Below are positions 12,726 to 19,457 of a DNA stretch of 20,611 nt, piece by piece. Under the pieces are notes generated by a model. The model was not told the DNA's origin. It did no database searches and saw nothing but the letters and a program-made list of their open reading frames with translations. Source of the stretch: an uncultured Acetatifactor sp. Its GTDB lineage: Bacteria > Bacillota > Clostridia > Lachnospirales > Lachnospiraceae. Both the position numbers and the translations under genes were made by a program. Location of the stretch: positions 96-20,706 of the forward strand of contig CAJTOJ010000048.1 of assembly GCA_910577665.1 (NCBI GenBank), given 5' to 3'. The number at the start of each line of letters is the position of its first letter. Positions within the stretch are counted from its first letter, which is position 1.

Positions 12726-13814
12726 ATGACAGATCTATCAGAAAATTTCTGCTGGTATGAAGCAGATCAAAAAGATGATGCCCACAGATCTCCTGTAGAA
12801 CGGTACCGGCAGATCACAGCCTGGGCCGGTCGCGCCAGGGGAATCAATCCAACGGTTTTCGATACCCTCATCACCTGGCTTCAAGAAGCCGGAAAATGGA
12901 ACAGTCAGGAGCTTGCTGCAAACAAGGAAATCCTTATGGACAGGATCATTGGCAGGTTTCTAAGACAGAATCACACTCTGCGGGCTGATCTGACTGCCCT
13001 AATGCCCTTCGGTGTTGTAAATGAATCGGTATTCGATGCCCTGGAGCATTTCGACCAGGCACTGTCCGGTCATGTGGATGAAAAGATCCAGCAGGAAAGT
13101 GTCACCAGGGTTTTCCAGGATTTTTCCCGCATACAGGATCCGGACATCCTAAAATACTTTGCAGGAGGCATTACCGGCGCATCCGGAACCGACAGTATAG
13201 AGATTTTCGGATATGTCAATGCCCTGGAGACTTTTGATGCATCCGTACAGTGGACACTGTTTATGCCTGAGGTTACCCAGAAACAGCAAAACGGCTTCCA
13301 CATCAGAAGTTTTGAATACTTGATGTTTCCTGCACTTCGTTTTATTGGTGTGGAAAAGGATTTCTCGGCAGATCCCCATGCCTTGCAGGCCCTGGTACAC
13401 ACACTGGACCAGATGGCAGACTACCGCTGTGGTTTTGATTATGACATGATATTCCTGCACCATCATGGCAAAGGGGTGGATGCAGAACACTGTCATGCCC
13501 TGTGGGGCCGTTTCATGAAGGCTGGTGCGCCAGTGCCGGAAGGATTCACCTTCATTGACCTGGTGCCACAACATGAAGACACACCGGGAAGTCCTTATAT
13601 CTCCCAGTTTGCCTTTGCACAGTTTGCAGGAGATATGGATTCCATGCACAGACAGGAAGGCTTCGACTGTGATGCCATGTATGATGTGACCAGGAATGTG
13701 ATCCTGGGGCAGAATGTACTCATCCCCTATCCGGACAAATACTGGACCGCTGAAATATTCCTGGACGGATTCCAGAAAAACAGCACAGCCTATCTGTTCA
13801 GCGTAGAAAAGTAA
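12726..13814 (+). CDS. GyrI-like effector-binding domain protein
   Basis: The 362-residue protein has no visible helix-turn-helix. The N-terminal half (1-215) is soluble and helical and is not recognised. The C-terminal ~160 residues, from about RSFEYLMFPALRFIGVEKDF to PDKYWTAEIFLDGFQKNSTA and YLFSVEK, look like the GyrI-like small-molecule-binding fold (the AraC-type effector-binding domain), including PVPEGFTFIDLVPQ and QFAFAQFAGDMDSMH. Members bind drugs or small hydrophobic ligands, or inhibit gyrase; which applies here is not known. ATG 12726 has AAGGAGGG six bases upstream; the frame is open for 51 codons before it but those cover hairpins. It is 157 bases from the epimerase gene on the same strand and may be co-transcribed with it. 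If an AraC-type DNA-binding half existed once, it has been lost. Confidence 0.65.
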   Translation: MTDLSENFCWYEADQKDDAHRSPVERYRQITAWAGRARGINPTVFDTLITWLQEAGKWNSQELAANKEILMDRIIGRFLRQNHTLRADLTALMPFGVVNESVFDALEHFDQALSGHVDEKIQQESVTRVFQDFSRIQDPDILKYFAGGITGASGTDSIEIFGYVNALETFDASVQWTLFMPEVTQKQQNGFHIRSFEYLMFPALRFIGVEKDFSADPHALQALVHTLDQMADYRCGFDYDMIFLHHHGKGVDAEHCHALWGRFMKAGAPVPEGFTFIDLVPQHEDTPGSPYISQFAFAQFAGDMDSMHRQEGFDCDAMYDVTRNVILGQNVLIPYPDKYWTAEIFLDGFQKNSTAYLFSVEK

Positions 13815-13904
13815 AATACAGGTGATAACCTTCTGCCGGTCTCTGGAAAAAGCCTTACGCAGCACCAGATAAATTTTATGACATTGTGATTTATGACAGG
13901 AAAA

Positions 13905-13923
13905 ACCTGGCTGTCTGCCAGGT
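13905..13923 (+). promoter_or_regulatory. Perfect 7-bp hairpin between the GyrI-like and epimerase genes
   Basis: ACCTGGC and GCCAGGT flank a 5-base loop, about 50 bases before the epimerase start. There is no T-run, so an operator or a leader hairpin is more likely than a terminator. Confidence 0.35.
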
Positions 13924-13971
13924 ATCGGAACCTTGCATGTAATACTTACACTTTTACCAGGAGGAATCACT

Positions 13972-15039
13972 ATGAAAATATGTATGATCGGCGGCACCGG
14001 AACTATAAGTATGGCCATATCGCGTCTGCTTCTGTCCCAGGGGCATACCTTGTATCTGCTGAATCGGGGACAGCGCAGCCGTTTTATGGAAGAATATATG
14101 CCAACCCAGGATTCCCGGCAGTCTGCCTCCCTTGTTCCCGCAGGCAGACTTGTCTGGCTGAAAGCCGATATCAACAACGAAGAAAAGGTCCTGGAACTCC
14201 TGGACGGGCTACAGTTTGATGTGGTGGCAGACTTTATTGCCTTCACCCCTGAACAGCTTATGCGGGACTGGAGGCTCTTCCAGGGCAGAACCAGGCAGTT
14301 TGTGTTCATCAGTTCTGCCTCAGCCTACCAGAAACCCCTGTCAGACTACCGAATCAATGAGGGAACGCCTCTCTCCAACCCTTACTGGGAATACTCTAGG
14401 AATAAAATCGCCTGCGAAGCGTATCTGATGGAATTGTATCGGAAAGAAGGCTTTCCCATCACCATCATCCGTCCCAGCCATACCTATGACCAGCGTTCCG
14501 TCCCCTTAGGTGTCCACGGGCACCTGGGCAGCTATGCCATCTTAAAACGGATGCAGGAAGGACGCCCGGTGATCATCCATGGGGATGGCACCTCCCTGTG
14601 GACCTTGACCCACAGCTCAGATTTCGCCAGGGCTTTTGTGGGGCTTCTGGGTAACATCCACGCCATTGGGGAAGCGGTACAGATCACTTCCGATGAATCC
14701 CTGACCTGGAACCAGGTCTACCAGATCATCGCAGATGCCCTGAATGTAAAGCTCAATGCCCTCTATGTATCCTCCCAGTTCCTGGATGCTTCCAGCGACT
14801 ATGACTTTGCCGGAAGCCTGCTGGGGGACAAAGCCAATACCGTTGTATTTGACAACGCTAAATTAAAAAGGCTTGTCCCCGGTTTCACCGCCACAGTGCG
14901 GGCTGACCAGGGACTGCGCTCCTGCGTGGAATATGTCCTCTCCCACCCCGAATGCCAGAAGGAGGATCCTGAATTCGATGCCTGGTGTGACAGGGTAGTA
15001 GGTGCCATGGAAGCCGCTGTGCGGTCTGTCAAAGGATAA
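13972..15039 (+). CDS. NAD-dependent epimerase/reductase of the extended SDR family
   Basis: The 355-residue protein begins MKICMIGGTGTIS, the glycine-rich NAD(P)-binding motif of extended short-chain dehydrogenases (Gly7, Gly8, Gly10). Other landmarks are NRG after the second strand (31-33, where an acidic residue would prefer NAD; an Arg here hints at NADP), ISSASAY (113-119), the catalytic YSRNK (Tyr141, Lys145), and RPSHTYDQR in the substrate region. Family members act on nucleotide sugars or related substrates; the substrate cannot be read from sequence. The start has AGGAGG seven to eight bases upstream. The gene is followed by a strong terminator at 15128. It probably shares a transcript with the GyrI-like gene. 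Confidence 0.88.
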   Translation: MKICMIGGTGTISMAISRLLLSQGHTLYLLNRGQRSRFMEEYMPTQDSRQSASLVPAGRLVWLKADINNEEKVLELLDGLQFDVVADFIAFTPEQLMRDWRLFQGRTRQFVFISSASAYQKPLSDYRINEGTPLSNPYWEYSRNKIACEAYLMELYRKEGFPITIIRPSHTYDQRSVPLGVHGHLGSYAILKRMQEGRPVIIHGDGTSLWTLTHSSDFARAFVGLLGNIHAIGEAVQITSDESLTWNQVYQIIADALNVKLNALYVSSQFLDASSDYDFAGSLLGDKANTVVFDNAKLKRLVPGFTATVRADQGLRSCVEYVLSHPECQKEDPEFDAWCDRVVGAMEAAVRSVKG

Positions 15040-15127
15040 GCCAGACATTTAGGGGATCTGCTTATCCCGCAGATTCCTGTTCCCAGTACAAGATTCTAAA
15101 AAGACCCGTTGCTGCCTAAAATCATCT

Positions 15128-15180
15128 AAGCCGTGAAACAGGTATCTGTCAGATATCCTTTCTCACGGCTTTATTTTTAT
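15128..15180 (+). terminator. Strong rho-independent terminator of the epimerase gene
   Basis: AAGCCGTGA (15128-15136) pairs with TCACGGCTT (15163-15171) around an inner GGTATCTG/CAGATATCC stem, then TATTTTTAT. It is also close to the stop of the minus-strand coiled-coil gene (15185). Confidence 0.88.
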
Positions 15181-15184
15181 ACTT

Positions 15185-15457
15185 CTATGCTGTTTTCTGT
15201 TTCAATTTCCCCATACGCTTTTCAAGCTGATCCATTTCCTTTATCAGCAGGCTAATGGAATCACGTTCTAACTTACAGGCATTGACTTCATGCTGCATGG
15301 AGTCAAGACGCGTATCCATCTTTCCTTCCAGACGCTCTTCGAACCCTGCCATGCTCGATTCTATTACATGCTTCATCATTTCTTGCAAAGCTTCAAAATC
15401 ATCTCTTTCAATTATCTTTACCAATCTCCTCTCCTGCTGTTTTTCCATAGCTCCCAT
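15185..15457 (-). CDS. Small coiled-coil protein
   Basis: The 90-residue protein is highly charged and almost wholly helical, with heptad-like patterns in LVKIIERDDFEALQEMMKHV and from MDTRLDSMQHEVNACKLERD to LLIKEMDQLEKRMGKLKQK. It has no signal peptide and one cysteine. I know no function; similar short coiled-coil proteins are common beside regulators or mobile DNA in Clostridia. ATG 15457 is likely, with AAGGGAG about 12 bases upstream; ATG 15448 (MEKQQERRL) is an alternative but has GGGAG too close. A perfect dyad at 15492-15510 lies just upstream and may control it. The gene is AT-richer than the ATPase gene behind it. Confidence 0.65.
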   Translation of the reverse strand: MGAMEKQQERRLVKIIERDDFEALQEMMKHVIESSMAGFEERLEGKMDTRLDSMQHEVNACKLERDSISLLIKEMDQLEKRMGKLKQKTA

Positions 15458-15491
15458 TATATGAAATTCACTCCCTTTTTCAAACGATTAC

Positions 15492-15510
15492 CCATAAAAT
15501 CGTTTTATGG
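15492..15510. promoter_or_regulatory. Perfect dyad upstream of the coiled-coil gene
   Basis: CCATAAAA and TTTTATGG flank TCG. An overlapping ACGAT/ATCGT pair (15484-15504) adds to the symmetry. The site is 35 bases upstream of the coiled-coil start codon, an operator position. Confidence 0.5.
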
Positions 15511-15692
15511 CTTAAAAGAAGAATTTTTGTTCACCCCATTCACAGCAACAGATGCACACCAGACAGGCAAGAACAGCCCGTTTCAATGAGTTCACAGAAC
15601 GCTATTGCACACGCTGTCTCGGATTTTCGTACAAGGAGCGCACGAAAGCACCTGGCGGTGATACCCAGTGAAATGCATCAAAGAATATTCTC

Positions 15693-18533
15693 CTATACCC
15701 GCCTATGGCTGTGTCCCCTCCCGGACACCAACACAAGCACTTCATGGGCAAACAATGGGGCTGCCGCGAGGATGACAAGCCGCATCCACTCCTTTCCAGT
15801 CAAATGAGATGTTCCAAACGCCTGGATGAGAAAGCCTACCTCCGTCACTGCGAACTGAAGTAGAAATCCCACTATACAGGCCAGAATCATCAGCTTATTC
15901 CCAAAATGCCGCATCCGGAAAAAAGACCGGTTCACGTCCCGCATGCCCACCGCGTGGAAGAGTTGGGACATACCCAGCACCGTGAAAGCATAGGTCTGGG
16001 CCTTGGACAGGATCTCCCCATTCTGCAGGATCTTCGTAATCTGCAGCAGGTTTACCGGCCTTCCCGCCATGTGCAGCAGGGTGCAGGGCAGCATCAGGAA
16101 GGCGGTAAGGCTGATGGCTCCAATGAGCAGGCCATAGAAACAGGTACAGGCCAGTCCCCCCCTGGCAAAAAGGCTCTCCCCCGCTTTCCGGGGAGGATGC
16201 TGCATCAGGCTCTTTCCATCGTTCAGATCTACCCCCAGGGCCAGAGCAGGCAGGGAGTCCGTGATCAAGTTGATCCAGAGAATATGGCTGGACTTCAGCG
16301 GCGCCGCCAGGCCACAGAGCACCGCAAAAAACATGGTGATCAGTTCTCCCAGGTTGGAGGAAAGCAGGAATATTACAGATTTCCGTATGTTCTCATAGAC
16401 GCCCCTGCCCTCCTCTATGGCCCGCCTGATGGTGGCGAAATTGTCATCCGTCAAGATCATATCCGATGCCTGTCTGGCCACATCTGTTCCAGACTGTCCC
16501 ATGGCAATGCCGATGTCTGCTTTTTTCAAGGAAGGGGCATCGTTCACCCCGTCCCCGGTCATGGCCACAATCTCTCCCCTGCGTTTGAAGCCGTCCACAA
16601 TGCGGACCTTCTGGGCCGGTGACACCCGGGCAAACACCCGTGTCTCCCGGAGTCTCCCTTCCAGTTCTTCATCGGAAAGTTTTCCCAGCTCCTCCCCTGT
16701 CATGCACTGACTCTGTCGTTGTACGATCCCAAGCTGCCTGCCAATAGCATAGGCGGTGTCCACATGATCCCCGGTGATCATCACCGTTGTCACCCCAGCC
16801 TCCTTGAAGTCCGCCACCGCTCCTGCCGCCTCCGGTCTGGCTGGGTCCCGCATTCCCACCAGTCCCAGAAAAGTCAGATCCTCCTCCTTCGCTTCCTCCA
16901 CTCCTGTCCGCATCGCTACAGCCAAGGTGCGCAGGGCCTCTTTTGCCATGTCCTCCATAACCTGCACCAGCTGCCTACGGTGATACTCGGTAAAACGCAC
17001 CGGGCCTTGGGAAGTCATGATCCAGGTACATTTTTTCACCACCTCGTCCGGGGCACCTTTGGTATAGGAAACCATAGAACCCCTGGCATACTGTGGTTTG
17101 AAATAGCCCGCTTCACCAGACAGCTCCGCGGCGTGGAGCTCCCCTCCCTGCATCAAGGCATTGCTTTCCCTCAAGTATCCCTGCCCTGCCAGAGCTCCTC
17201 CTTTATTGCCCTTCCGGTATCCCCGCCCTGCCAGGGCAGCACCGCTGTTTCCTCTATGCAGGGTTGTCATCATCTTCCGGTCCGAGTCAAAGGACAGTTC
17301 CCCCACCCGGGGCATACTCTGTTCCAGCTCCTTTTTCTCAATGCCTGCTTTCCTGGCCATATCCACCAGGGCCAGCTCTGTGGGATCCCCGGTGCGCATC
17401 CCTTCCTCCGCCACAGCATCATTGCAGAGGATACAGCCACAGAAAAAGTCCGGAGCCGTCTTTATTTCCCAGTCCTCCTCTTCCAGCATCTTTCCATTTA
17501 TAAAACACCGTTCCACCGTCATCCGGTTCTGGGTCAGCGTCCCTGTCTTATCAGAACAGACCACGCTGACTGCTCCCAGAGTCTCCACGGAGGGCAGCCT
17601 GCGCACAATGGTATTTACACGTACCATTCTGGTAACGCTTAAAGCCAGACAGATGGTCACCACCGCAGGCAACCCTTCCGGCACAGCCGCCACAGCCAGG
17701 GAGATGGCTGTGATCAGCATCTCTGGTATGTTTCTGTGCTGGAACACCGCAATGGCAAACAATGCCGCACACAGAAGCAGGGACAGCAGGCTCAGTACCT
17801 TCCCCAGTTCCCCCAGCCGCTTCTGTAGAGGCGTCATCTCTTCCCTGGCCTCTGTGATCATAGCGGCAATCTTGCCTAGCTCCGTATCCATTCCAGTGGC
17901 GGTGACAATCCCTTCCCCTCGGCCATAGGTGACAATGGTGGACATATAGGCCATGTTCCTGCGATCCCCAAGCCCCAGATTTCCACCTTTTTTCCCCTGG
18001 AAAGCAGCGTCCTTCTCTATGGGCAGGGATTCCCCGGTCAGTGCAGATTCCTCTATTTTCAGCCCTGCCGTGGAAGTCAGCCGCAGGTCAGCTGGCACCT
18101 GGCAGCCAGCCTCCAGGTATACCAGATCCCCTTTTACCAGTTCCGATGCAGGAATCTCCATCCGCCGGCCTGCCCGGATTACCATGGCTCTGGGACTGGT
18201 AAGTTTTTTCAAGGATTCCAGTGCCCTCCTGGCCTTTCCCTCCTGCAGCAGTCCCACCACGGCATTTAAGACCACCACCGCCCCGATGATGACTGCATCA
18301 CTGCTCTCCCCCAGCAGGATGGACACCACGGCTGCCACCATCAGCACATAGATCAGGGGATCATTCAGCTGCTCCAGAAAAGATTCCACCACTGTCTTCT
18401 TCCGGGCCTCTTTCATCTCATTGGGTCCATCCTCCAGGAGCCGCCTGCCTGCCTCTCCCACAGGCAAGCCCTTTTTCTCATCGGTCCGCAGTTCCTGTGC
18501 TGTCTCCTTTATGCTGCACTGTTCAAACACCAT
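15693..18533 (-). CDS. SERCA-like P-type calcium ATPase
   Basis: The 946-residue protein is a complete type II P-type cation pump, probably moving Ca2+ out of the cell at the cost of ATP. Motifs in order: TGES (167-170, actuator), PEGLP (285-289, M4), SDKTGTLT with Asp328 as the phosphorylated residue, KGAP (492-495, nucleotide site), TGDH (587-590), GDGVNDAP (660-667). Ion-site residues match SERCA in M5 (SSNLGE: Asn727, Glu730) and M6 (NLITDSLPALALG: Asn755, Thr758, Asp759); M8 reads GMSQLFHAVG and lacks an obvious match to SERCA Glu908, so one Ca2+ per cycle is plausible. Residues ~427-486 of the nucleotide domain hold an unusual repeat-bearing insertion. ATG 18533 has AGGGAGG five bases upstream; an earlier in-frame ATG lacks one. 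Upstream lies the 74-bp repeat pair. Confidence 0.95.
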   Translation of the reverse strand: MVFEQCSIKETAQELRTDEKKGLPVGEAGRRLLEDGPNEMKEARKKTVVESFLEQLNDPLIYVLMVAAVVSILLGESSDAVIIGAVVVLNAVVGLLQEGKARRALESLKKLTSPRAMVIRAGRRMEIPASELVKGDLVYLEAGCQVPADLRLTSTAGLKIEESALTGESLPIEKDAAFQGKKGGNLGLGDRRNMAYMSTIVTYGRGEGIVTATGMDTELGKIAAMITEAREEMTPLQKRLGELGKVLSLLSLLLCAALFAIAVFQHRNIPEMLITAISLAVAAVPEGLPAVVTICLALSVTRMVRVNTIVRRLPSVETLGAVSVVCSDKTGTLTQNRMTVERCFINGKMLEEEDWEIKTAPDFFCGCILCNDAVAEEGMRTGDPTELALVDMARKAGIEKKELEQSMPRVGELSFDSDRKMMTTLHRGNSGAALAGRGYRKGNKGGALAGQGYLRESNALMQGGELHAAELSGEAGYFKPQYARGSMVSYTKGAPDEVVKKCTWIMTSQGPVRFTEYHRRQLVQVMEDMAKEALRTLAVAMRTGVEEAKEEDLTFLGLVGMRDPARPEAAGAVADFKEAGVTTVMITGDHVDTAYAIGRQLGIVQRQSQCMTGEELGKLSDEELEGRLRETRVFARVSPAQKVRIVDGFKRRGEIVAMTGDGVNDAPSLKKADIGIAMGQSGTDVARQASDMILTDDNFATIRRAIEEGRGVYENIRKSVIFLLSSNLGELITMFFAVLCGLAAPLKSSHILWINLITDSLPALALGVDLNDGKSLMQHPPRKAGESLFARGGLACTCFYGLLIGAISLTAFLMLPCTLLHMAGRPVNLLQITKILQNGEILSKAQTYAFTVLGMSQLFHAVGMRDVNRSFFRMRHFGNKLMILACIVGFLLQFAVTEVGFLIQAFGTSHLTGKEWMRLVILAAAPLFAHEVLVLVSGRGHSHRRV
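17175..17234 (-). repeat. In-frame duplicated segment inside the calcium pump gene
   Basis: Two near-identical 18-base stretches (17175-17192 and 17217-17234, one mismatch) lie 42 bases apart, exactly 14 codons. They encode the paired peptides GGALAGQGY and GAALAGRGY (residues 445-453 and 431-439) within the nucleotide-binding domain. Confidence 0.8.
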
Positions 18534-18610
18534 AACACCCTCCCTAGCTTGTATGCATTGAAATTCTATGCACACAGAAGGGAAAGTATGTCCAATCCCC
18601 ATAACAGGCT

Positions 18611-18684
18611 CTAAACTCCCAGGCAGCTCTCTTTGTTTTCTTTCTTGTTATATATGGTGGTGCGGCCGGCTGCATGGGAGTTTA
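18611..18684. repeat. 74-bp inverted-repeat-bounded element, copy 1
   Basis: The element starts CTAAACTCCCAGGCAGC and ends GCTGCATGGGAGTTTA; the ends are inverted repeats over 16 positions with one mismatch, around a pyrimidine-rich centre with TTATATATGG. It is identical over all 74 bases to copy 2, in the same orientation, 190 bases away. The shape fits a miniature transposable element or a hairpin-forming repeat. Confidence 0.85.
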
Positions 18685-18719
18685 CTATTAAAGTCCCTGT
18701 GCCATTCCTCCACCGCGAT

Positions 18720-18748
18720 GTTTTTTGCGCTTCCCCAAAGCAAAAAAC
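18720..18748. repeat. Perfect 9-bp hairpin between the 74-bp copies
   Basis: GTTTTTTGC (18720-18728) and GCAAAAAAC (18740-18748) pair around an 11-base loop. With T-runs built into the stem, it could terminate transcription on either strand. Confidence 0.55.
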
Positions 18749-18758
18749 GAGACTTCCG

Positions 18759-18796
18759 TGCGCCAAAATGAGCTTCTCCTGCTCATTTTGTGCGCA
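18759..18796. repeat. 15-bp hairpin between the 74-bp copies
   Basis: TGCGCCAAAATGAGC (18759-18773) pairs with GCTCATTTTGTGCGCA (18781-18796) apart from one bulged base, around a 7-base loop. Confidence 0.65.
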
Positions 18797-18800
18797 TAGA

Positions 18801-18874
18801 CTAAACTCCCAGGCAGCTCTCTTTGTTTTCTTTCTTGTTATATATGGTGGTGCGGCCGGCTGCATGGGAGTTTA
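18801..18874. repeat. 74-bp inverted-repeat-bounded element, copy 2
   Basis: This is an exact second copy of 18611-18684 in the same orientation. The next base (G at 18875) completes a perfect CTAAACTCCC / GGGAGTTTAG pair of ends, whereas copy 1 has C there. No clear target-site duplication flanks either copy. Confidence 0.85.
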
Positions 18875-18916
18875 GTTACGCCATAATTTCCTTCGTAAAT
18901 ATGCATTATTTATTCC

Positions 18917-18941
18917 ATTTGTGAAATAATATTTTACAAAT
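18917..18941. promoter_or_regulatory. 25-bp palindrome, likely operator of the XRE gene
   Basis: From ATTTGTGAAATA through TATTTTACAAAT the two 12-base halves match in 11 of 12 positions about a central A. A weak promoter (TTGTGA 18919-18924, 17 bases, TCTAAA 18942-18947) overlaps it. It lies about 85 bases before the XRE start, fitting autoregulation. Confidence 0.65.
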
Positions 18942-19024
18942 TCTAAAATACGATAGAATAGAACTCATATTTTTATTACTTTTCTAAAATCCCGAAAGTG
19001 TTCAGAAAGGAGGAGATCCGGCGC

Positions 19025-19432
19025 ATGACTACAGGACAGATCCTTGCAAAGCTTCGCAGGGAAAAGGGCATCGGGCAGAAGGAACTGGCCTTACATCTGA
19101 AGGTCTCTGTTGGTTCCATCTCCAATTATGAGCACAATGTCCATTCCCCCGACCTGGAAACCCTATGCAAACTGGCAGACTATTTTGACGTGACGACTGA
19201 TTATCTGTTAGGCAGAACCTCCTACCGTTACGACCCGAGGAACTTGAACCGCCGCATCTCAAAATCCTACACGGTTTCGGATGTGGTGGAAATCATTGCG
19301 GACTGCAATGCACGTTCCATTGACCGCCTGGTGGATTATGCAAAGTACTTACGGGACAGGCAGGAGACCAATCCGCCAAAGGACCCGGCCGGAAGAAAGA
19401 AAACAGGAGAAACACCAGGCCAAAAGGCGTGA
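19025..19432 (+). CDS. XRE-family transcriptional regulator
   Basis: The 135-residue soluble protein has a Cro/C1-type helix-turn-helix at about 4-62 (GQKELALHLKVSVGSISNYE, then SPDLETLCKLADYFDVTTDY), followed by LLGRTSYRYD, a helical region (SDVVEIIADCNARSIDRLVD) that probably mediates dimer formation, and a basic disordered tail ending ETPGQKA. The ATG at 19025 has AAGGAGG eleven bases upstream; a GTG at 18998 is in frame but has no site. It converges with the ABC gene, leaving only 25 bases between stop codons and no room for a separate terminator. It probably controls itself through the palindrome at 18917-18941, and perhaps the calcium pump that diverges from it, but that is inference. 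Confidence 0.88.
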   Translation: MTTGQILAKLRREKGIGQKELALHLKVSVGSISNYEHNVHSPDLETLCKLADYFDVTTDYLLGRTSYRYDPRNLNRRISKSYTVSDVVEIIADCNARSIDRLVDYAKYLRDRQETNPPKDPAGRKKTGETPGQKA

Positions 19433-19457
19433 GCCACTTGTCACTGTCCCATCCGGA

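Larger units (their letters stand above)
18534..19024. other. Repeat-rich control region between calcium pump and XRE genes
   Basis: No gene is supported in these 491 bases; frames crossing them run through the repeats and hairpins. The left part holds the two 74-bp repeats and two hairpins; the right part (18880-19020) is very AT-rich and carries the palindrome at 18917-18941 and a further ATTCTA/TAGAAT dyad (18940-18959). Confidence 0.6.

Noticed and set aside
13149..14309. 386-codon minus-strand frame opposite the GyrI-like and epimerase genes
   Set aside because: It spans two real genes and their gap and has no recognisable motif.
16719..17928. Long plus-strand frames opposite the calcium pump gene
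   Set aside because: Both are antisense to conserved P-type ATPase motifs.
18611..18875. Frames of about 80 codons on both strands through the 74-bp repeats
   Set aside because: They read the repeat twice and cross hairpins; no ribosome site of quality and no conservation argument.
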